Positions 5,993-11,280 of a DNA stretch of 11,280 bases are shown here, one piece after another. The notes beneath the pieces were generated by a model. That model made no database searches, was not told where the DNA came from, and saw only the letters and a list, made by a program, of their open reading frames with translations. Location: contig RQSC01000005.1 in the NCBI GenBank assembly GCA_013416795.1, forward strand, positions 404,527 through 415,806. The letters are read 5' to 3'. The position numbers and the translations under genes were made by a program. Each line of letters begins with the position of its first letter. Position 1 is the first letter of the stretch. The DNA comes from Prasinococcaceae sp. CCMP 1430 (taxonomy: Eukaryota > Prasinodermophyta > Palmophyllophyceae > Prasinococcales > Prasinococcaceae).

Positions 5993-7192
5993 ATGCCCGC
6001 CTCTACCGCCGCTCCCCCCTCCAACCCCGCCACCACCACCACCACCGCAGCCACCACCACCATCGAACCCCCTTCTTCCCCCCAACCTCCGCCCCTCCCA
6101 CACGCCCATTCCACCCCCAAGCGCCGCACGAAGCTGGCGCTGTGCGCCGACGTCTGCGCGTTCTGCCCGTCCCCTTCCGCGCGTCGCGTGCTCGCCGCCG
6201 GCGCGTACGAGCTCGACGAGGCCGCGGGGGTGCGCGAGGGCCTCATCTACCTCTTCGACACGAGCGACGACGGCCTCGAAGAGATCTGCGCGCCCCTTCC
6301 CTGCGCGGGCGTCTTCGAGCTGCTGTGGGGGCCCGGCGACGGCGACGGCGAGGGCGCCGCCTCGCGCCTGCTGCTGCACGCGGGCGCCGACGGCTCGGTG
6401 AACGTCTTCCAACTGCTGGAGCCCCTCAGAGAGGGCCTCCAAAGCCTAGCCTCGGCGCCGCCCGACCCACGGCGTGGGTTCTGCCTGTCGGCGGCGTGGT
6501 TGCACGACGGCGAGGCCTCCTCCTCGTCGCGCGTCGCCTCGTCCTACCGCAGCGGCTGCGTGGCGACGTTCGCCTTCGCGGAGTCGGCGCTCGTGCTCGA
6601 GCACGAAATAGCCGACGCGCACGCGCTCTTCGGCGCGCCCTCGGAGGTGTGGGCCGTCGCGCAGGGCCCGGGCGCCCACCAGACCTGGACGGGCGCCGAC
6701 GACTCGCTGCTGAAGCTGTGGGACCTGCGCTCACACGGCGGCTCAGGGAGGCCGGCCCTCGTCGCCAAGGACCACGGCGCGGGCGTGTGCGTCATCCGCC
6801 CGAGGCCGGGCGCCCCCCACCTGCTGGCCACCGGCAGCTACGACGAGCGCGTGCGACTCTACGACGTGCGCGCGCTCGAGCGCGGCCCCCTCAGCGCTAC
6901 GGCGGCGGCCGATCCCACCGGCGGCGGCTGTTGGCGCATCTCGTGGGCGCCGGGCGGCCGCGCGCTCGCCGCGGCGTGCATGCAGGGCGGCTGCCGCGTG
7001 TACGAGCTCGGCTCGGACGGCGCGGCGCTCGCGGAGGTGGACTCGTACGACGGCCACGGCTCCATTGCCTACGGCATCGACTGGAGGCGAGACGGCAGCG
7101 GCGCGCTCGCTTCGTGCTCGTTCTACGACAAGGAGCTGCACAGCTGGAGCGCCTCGTGCACACACCTGCTGAAATGCGCGCAGGAGGAGTAG
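5993..7192 (+). CDS. DPH7: DPH7-like diphthine methyl esterase (WD40 protein)
   Basis: A 399-residue single-exon WD40 protein. DPH7 (WDR85) removes the methyl ester from methylated diphthine on EF2's modified histidine, letting the amidase step finish diphthamide; it is cytosolic. The start chosen is the first ATG of the frame, with C at −1 and −2 after a pyrimidine-rich leader. Residues 1-44 are a Pro/Thr/Ser-rich tail. Beta-propeller repeats follow: CADVCAF near 51, a LIYLFD blade, LLHAGADGSVNVFQL, the SGCVATF blade, then WTGADDSLLKLWDLR near 225-240, LLATGSYDERVRLYDVR near 277-293, WRISWAP near 315, and HGSIAYGIDW followed by ASCSFYDKELHSW near 355-390. The Ser-Tyr-Asp-Glu blade and the C-terminal Ser-Phe-Tyr-Asp blade are the DPH7 signature that separates it from generic WD40 proteins. 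It is followed 43 nt past the stop by AATAAA. Confidence 0.9.
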   Translation: MPASTAAPPSNPATTTTTAATTTIEPPSSPQPPPLPHAHSTPKRRTKLALCADVCAFCPSPSARRVLAAGAYELDEAAGVREGLIYLFDTSDDGLEEICAPLPCAGVFELLWGPGDGDGEGAASRLLLHAGADGSVNVFQLLEPLREGLQSLASAPPDPRRGFCLSAAWLHDGEASSSSRVASSYRSGCVATFAFAESALVLEHEIADAHALFGAPSEVWAVAQGPGAHQTWTGADDSLLKLWDLRSHGGSGRPALVAKDHGAGVCVIRPRPGAPHLLATGSYDERVRLYDVRALERGPLSATAAADPTGGGCWRISWAPGGRALAAACMQGGCRVYELGSDGAALAEVDSYDGHGSIAYGIDWRRDGSGALASCSFYDKELHSWSASCTHLLKCAQEE

Positions 7193-7569
7193 GCGTGCTC
7201 GAGCCACGCATGGGATCGGTCGATTGATTAATTTTAATAAAAAGTTCAAACCAACACAGCGTTCAAACGCGAGAAGGAGTCGGGGGCACGGACGCAAAAA
7301 AAAAAAAAAAAAGTGCCCAGCGCGCGCTCGGGGACCTCCGGACTCGCGGGCGCGCGCCACCGCGGCTCGTCCCCATCGGAACGCCTTCGGGCGCGCGCTG
7401 AGTCTTCGGACGAAATCTGTTGCGCGAAATGCGCCGCGCGTGTCCATGCGCTTCGACGTGTCCGCCACGCAAGCCGATGAGCGGCTCGCTCGCCCGCGGG
7501 CGGGCGGGCAGCGCGCCGCGGCGGTTGGAGCCCCTTGCGCTCGAGCCTCTTGGCCGAAAAGGGGGCTCG
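7193..7569 (+). other. DPH7 3' UTR and upstream region of the SMB-domain gene
   Basis: No separate gene seen. It contains the AATAAA, an A17 run at 7296-7312, then GC-rich sequence. From 7420 the frame of the next gene is already open, with in-frame ATGs near 7429 and 7477, so a longer Arg/Pro-rich N-terminus is formally possible; the signal peptide starting at 7570 argues against it. Confidence 0.5.
7236..7241 (+). promoter_or_regulatory. AATAAA poly(A) signal of DPH7
   Basis: Exact AATAAA in an AT-rich patch starting 43 nt past the stop. This gene has no TGTACA downstream, unlike the convergent genes in the window. Confidence 0.55.
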
Positions 7570-8146
7570 ATGATGAGGCGCGGCGCTCGTCTCCTCGGAG
7601 CTGCCTCGGCGCTCGCGTTCGCGCTCGCCCTCCCCGCCCGCGCTGATCACCTGGGGGGGGACTACGAATATCTCGACTACATAGCCAACCGCCCAAGCGA
7701 CGACTACCAAAACAACATCCCAAGCGACGACTACTACAACAACATCCCAAGCGACGACTACTACAACAACATCCCAAGCGACACCTATTACAACAACTAC
7801 CCAAGCGACACCTACTACAACAACTACCCAAGCGACGACTACTACAACAACTACCCAGGCGAGAGCGGGGGGCAGCCGGCGGCGGCCGCGTGCGAGCACG
7901 ACCTGCCCCACGGCCTCAAGGAGTCCGTGTTGTACCGCGCCGCCGACGGCACGAAAATGTTCGCGGTGTCCACGCACGAGCGGCAACGGTGCGTGTGTGC
8001 GCGCGCTGCCTACCGCACGCGCATGCACGCCTGCATCCTTGGCGCCTCATTCAGGGCGACCGTATCTTGTAGCAACACGCGGCTGACCCGATCCGCCCCT
8101 GTCCCGACTGTCTGCGTCGCTCTTGCCGCTGTAGGCGCCGCCCACG

Positions 8147-8179
<33 letters not shown>

Positions 8180-9149
8180 ACACACACACACGCACACACC
8201 GCACCCACACGCACACACCCACACGCACCCACCACACACACACACCGTCCGCTTCGGGGGAAAAAAAAAAGCGGCCTGCGCGCGTACGGTGCGCTCACGA
8301 TCGGCGAGCCCGGGGAGAGCGCCACCGTGGAGGACGTGCGCGCGCTCATGGACAAGGCGGAGGAGGAGCTCGAGGAGCTCGAAGATGCGCTCGGGCAGCG
8401 CTTGGGTGGCTTCGCGGACAAGTCGTTGTGGGACGTTCACGTGCGTGCGCGCGCGCCCTCGCGCGAGCGAGCGCGCGGACGTGTAGACAGACGCGCGCGC
8501 ATTGCAGCGGTGGGCGGCAGCTGACCGACGCGACGCGTCCTCACCGCCTCGCGTGCGCCACTCGCAGCTGCCGCCGCGAGGCACGTGCGCGGGCGCCTGC
8601 GGCCGGTACGTGGTGTCCGGCCACTGCAGCTGCGCTGTCGAGTGCGTCGCATACGACGACTGCTGTGACGACTACAGCTCGCACTGCGGCCCCTACAAGG
8701 TGCGAGAGTGCGCATGCTCGGGCGCCCGCATGCTCGCGAGTTGGACCCCCCCCCCCACACTCTCCCTCGCGTCCGCGCCCTTTGCACACACCCACGCACG
8801 CCCACACACCGTCCGCTGACCTCTCCCCACCGCCCACCCACCCTCCCCCTTTTCCTCCCGTCCACCCTACGGCCGTGGCTCGCCGGGTGGTGACAAGGGC
8901 GCATCCGGTGAGCGCACGCCGCTCAACGAAGCGTGGAGGCGCGCCGACCGCAGCGCGCAGCTCGCCGCGCAGGGGTTCGACCCGACGGAGTACTCGTGCT
9001 TCCACCGCGGTTGCAACGACAACAACAGCACCGTGTGCAGCTGCGACGAGGCGTCGTGCGACGAGGGCACGTGCTGCCCGGACGTGGGCGAGTGGTGCGC
9101 GCAAGAAGCGGAAGAGGGCGGGAAGAACAACGGGCACCCCGGACCGTAG
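7570..9149 (+). CDS. Secreted protein with Tyr/Asn repeats and two somatomedin-B-like domains (4 exons)
   Basis: My model is exons 7570-7988, 8272-8440, 8568-8699 and 8898-9149; 972 nt, 323 residues, stop TAG. All introns are GT-AG: 7989-8271 (phase 2), 8441-8567 and 8700-8897 (both phase 0). Residues 1-25 are a signal peptide (Arg-Arg, then an Ala/Leu core, ending Ala-Arg-Ala). Residues 42-95 are six copies of a 9-residue P-S-D-D/T-Y-Y-N-N-I/Y repeat. Residues 165-187 are a predicted short acidic coiled coil (EEELEELEDAL). Residues 203-236 hold eight Cys in the order C-x3-C-x8-C-x-C-x3-C-x5-CC-x6-C with Cys-Cys-Asp-Asp-Tyr, which is the somatomedin-B (SMB) knot of vitronectin and ENPP proteins. 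Residues 274-307 hold a second, more diverged 8-Cys copy (C-x4-C-x7-C-x-C-x4-C-x4-CC-x6-C). It is likely extracellular or cell-wall bound; function and partner are unknown. I know of no described protein with this order. Confidence 0.8.
7693..7854 (+). repeat. Six tandem 27-bp coding repeats (PSDDYYNNI type)
   Basis: Units at 7693, 7720, 7747, 7774, 7801 and 7828, each exactly 27 bp and in frame, encoding Pro-Ser-Asp-(Asp/Thr)-Tyr-(Tyr/Gln)-Asn-Asn-(Ile/Tyr). The last residue switches from Ile (units 1-3) to Tyr (units 4-6). The units are much richer in A than the surrounding DNA because of Tyr and Asn codons. Identity between neighbours is high, so recent expansion is likely. Confidence 0.95.
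8149..8179 (+). repeat. C31 homopolymer followed by CA-rich repeat, in intron 1 of the SMB gene
   Basis: 31 consecutive C bases (8149-8179) run into CACACA/CGCACAC repeats up to about 8246. On the other strand this is G31, a strong quadruplex former. It lies wholly in the intron and produces spurious Pro or Gly runs in translation. Confidence 0.85.
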
Positions 9150-9223
9150 CACGAGGATGCGCGCTCCAGCCCTGCCTGCGCCGGAGCCGAGTGGACGCGA
9201 CGCGCCCGGGCGTGCAAGGGTAT

Positions 9224-9229
9224 TGTACA
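9224..9229. promoter_or_regulatory. Palindromic TGTACA, candidate two-way 3'-end signal (SMB gene/RFT1)
   Basis: Sits in the 111-bp gap between two converging genes, 74 nt past the SMB-gene stop and 31 nt past the RFT1 stop. Same hexamer and same geometry as at 1383. Confidence 0.42.
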
Positions 9230-9260
9230 TCGTCGCCGTTCTTACAGAGTCGCCGCGCGG

Positions 9261-11251
9261 TCACGCGGCCTTGGCCTTCACGGGCCCGACGCCGCCCACA
9301 GCGCGCAGCTTGTCGCGAAGTTCGCGGTAGTGCGAGCGCGCCGCCGCTGCGCCCACGCACGCCAGCGCGCCCGCGCCCACGCCCACGTGCGCGGCGTGCG
9401 CGCCCACGCCCGCGCCGCTCGCGCCCGCCAAAGCGTGGACGTCCCCCAGGAGGGCACGCCTTGAGGCACCCGTGACCACCACAGCAAGCGCGAGGCTCGC
9501 GCACACAAGCGGCGAGGGCAGCGCGCACGCGAGCGCGCGAGCGCCAGGCGGGCGCCGGGCGATCACGCACACGGCGTACGCCACGCGCGCGCCCATGCTC
9601 GCCATGTTCGCCATCACGATGCCAGTCGCGGAGAGCGCGCCCGTAGAGCGGTACCACGCGACGCACACGCCCGCCTGCAGCGCCGCTGCCATCGCCAGCG
9701 CGAGATTGCCCTGCGCGCGTCGTCGTACATAGTCAGCGACAGGGCGCACGTCGGCTGGGCGCCGACAGCGCGTCGCAGTCCCCTGGGCGCCAGCCTCGCG
9801 CGCGGCGAGCATCGCACGACCGCGCGCCCGTGCGCGCCTGTGCGCTCCGCTCGCGCCTCACCTGCATGAGCTGCCGCGTGCCGGCCACGGCGTGCACGAA
9901 CGCCTCCGTGATGCCGTTGAGCGCCATCACGAGCACGTACGCGCTGTAGGCGGCCAGCGCGCCCGCGGCGCCCGGCGCGGACGCGCGCGCCTCGCCATAG
10001 AGCAACCGCAAGGCCGTGTGTGCGTACGCGGGGCCGAAAGCTGCGCAGACGCCGCCGGCGAGCAGCGCCACCTGCACGCGCCACGGCAGGGCGACGGGAG
10101 GCGCGAGCGCGCGCAGGTCGCATCGGGTGAGCGCTCACGTGGCGTGGCGTGCGCGCGCGCGCTCACGCGCGCGCATCCTCGAGCGCGCACGTCACGCGCG
10201 CCCACGGACCTTGAGCAGCGCTGCGAGCGCATCCCCCTGCGAATCGGCAACGGCCCGGCGCTCTGCGCGCGTCCGCACGAGCGCCTGCTCCCCTAACCCC
10301 GCAGCCTCGCCGTCGCCCTTCGCCCCGCCACCCTTGCCGGAGAGCCTCGCCGACCTGCGCTTCGCGGGCGCCGCCTCCGTGCGACCCGCGCGCGCGTGTG
10401 AATCCTGCTCGCGGTCGAGCTCTCGCTCGCGCGCGGCCGCCTTGGCGAACAGCGCAAACGCCGTCTCCTCGAAGGGCAGCAGCAGCACGCGCGCCACGAT
10501 CGAGCCGAGATTGTCCGCCAGCGCGAAGGCGCCGAGTGCTGCGTCGTCCGCCGCGGTGTTGGCAAGCACCAGCGCCGCCTGGGGGCGCGAGCGGGCCAGC
10601 GGGTGAGCGACGGGCGATGGCGAGGGGGACACGGCACGAGCACACGTGGGTCGCCCGGCACGCCAACGCTCGCACGCCAGGTACACGCGATCGTGCGCGC
10701 GCGCACGCCCTCGCGCACCTTGACGCCCTCCGCAAGGAGCAGCTTGGCGACCGCCTGTGCAGTGAAGCCGCCCGCGAGCCTCACGATGTGCGCGCTGGGC
10801 GCGCCGCGCGGCAGCAGCGCTCGCGCCCCGCCGCGCACGCGCGCGGCGGCCCACGCCGCGTAGGCCAGCGACATGGCAATGCCGTANCGGCGGCGGCCGC
10901 CGCGGGCACGCAAAGCCACGCGGCGGATGCGACGCCCGGCGGCACGTCCAGCTCCAGGGCTCGCGCGCGCGAGGGGGAGAGGCCTGCGGCTCCCACCGCG
11001 CCCTGGGTGGCGCGGCGCAGCCCCTCGCGCGACACCACGAAGATCGCCGTGGACACGACGTGCATCGTCACCTGGGCGTGCCCCCACACGGCGAGAGGCA
11101 CCGAGCGCGCGAGCGCGACGTTGAGCGCGAACGTCGCGAGGCGCGCCGCGGCGGACAGGCCGACGAGGCGGCCGAGCACGCGCCCCAGGGAGGCTCGCGG
11201 CGGCGCCTGCGGCGCATGGGGCGCAGCCTCCTCTCCCGATGCAGCTCCCAT
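9261..11251 (-). CDS. RFT1: RFT1-family ER membrane protein for N-glycosylation (interrupted at an N)
   Basis: Coding blocks on − are 11251-10888, 10886-10719, 10578-10210, 10071-9862 and 9710-9261; stop TGA. The three introns (10718-10579, 10209-10072, 9861-9711; 138-151 nt) are GT-AG and all phase 0. RFT1 is a polytopic ER protein required for making Man5GlcNAc2-PP-dolichol available in the lumen; whether it is itself the flippase is disputed. Family marks in order are ARLATFALN and VSTAIFVVSREGLRRA in block one, WLCVP, then FTAQAVAKLLLAEGVK, ADNLGSIVARVLLLPFEET, LNGITEAF, and GIVMANMASMGARV in the last block. Between WLCVP and YGIAMSLAYA the frame shifts at the N (10887) and about 75 residues present in animal RFT1 are absent. 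The start ATG at 11251 gives a short Ala/Pro-rich tail before helix 1. A charged loop of about 55 residues with Lys/Arg clusters follows the FEET helix and is longer than in animals. Without the gap the length would be near 600. Confidence 0.88.
10887..10887. other. Ambiguous base N inside RFT1, probable collapsed gap
   Basis: Homology on each side of the N is good but in different frames, with about 75 family residues (roughly three membrane helices) missing between. A single miscalled base would explain the frame change but not the missing residues. Confidence 0.6.
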
Positions 11252-11280
11252 CGCACGGCGCGGGCAGAGCGACGGGTGCG

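Noticed and set aside
7296-7312. A17 run as the poly(A) tail of a retroposed gene copy
   Set aside because: It lies past a proper AATAAA and inside continuing intergenic DNA, with no target-site duplication seen; DPH7 has an ordinary leader and could simply be intronless.
7693-7854. Regular 27-bp repeats as a CRISPR array
   Set aside because: The units are directly adjacent with no unique spacers and keep a coding frame in a eukaryotic gene.
7246-8028. A 260-codon − frame with repeated Val-Val-Ala-Trp units
   Set aside because: It is the antisense reading of the 27-bp coding repeats; the + strand has a signal peptide and continues into conserved SMB exons.

Overview
This is a GC-rich nuclear genome fragment from a eukaryote. 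The evidence is GT–AG introns with CTGAC/CTCAC branch-point-like motifs, a tRNA with no encoded CCA, and eukaryotic or organellar gene families (DPH7, RFT1, mL46, selenoprotein O with an apparent UGA-Sec codon). Very high GC, short introns with GTGCG-type donors, selenoprotein use and long simple repeats suggest a microalga such as a haptophyte or pelagophyte. That lineage call is inference, because no plastid gene is present to anchor it.

Layout, left to right. (1) An MFS transporter of the oxalate/formate-antiporter type on +, open at the window edge. (2) Convergent to it on −, the C-terminal part of a CrcB/Fluc fluoride channel, cut on its N-terminal side by an ambiguous base at 1763. (3) One orphan exon of succinyl-CoA synthetase beta on −, abutting head-to-head (2209-2211) a 5'-truncated selenoprotein O (SELENOO) on +. 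The SELENOO C-terminus reads TGA-Ser-Ser-stop, and a good type-2 SECIS candidate lies in its 3' UTR. (4) A simple-sequence intergenic stretch (T11, G11, 78 bp of alternating pyrimidine-purine), then on − mitochondrial ribosomal protein mL46 with a polyglutamine tract. (5) An AT-richer island with tRNA-Ser(GCT). (6) DPH7 on +, intronless, with a pyrimidine-rich leader and an AATAAA. (7) A four-exon gene on + that I reconstruct as a 323-residue secreted protein: signal peptide, six 9-residue Tyr/Asn repeats, a predicted coiled coil and two 8-cysteine somatomedin-B-like domains. (8) RFT1 on −, five coding blocks with three phase-0 introns and one break at an N (10887), where about 75 residues expected from the family are missing.

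The genes do not form an operon or pathway. Several are housekeeping: N-glycosylation (RFT1), diphthamide on EF2 (DPH7), mitochondrial translation (mL46), TCA cycle (SCS-beta) and mitochondrial AMPylation (SELENOO). The main points for a second look are the recoded SELENOO with its SECIS, the novel secreted SMB-repeat protein, a palindromic TGTACA found in all three convergent gene gaps (a possible two-way 3'-end signal), and the mosaic structure of 1422-2300, which is either a rearrangement or an assembly join.
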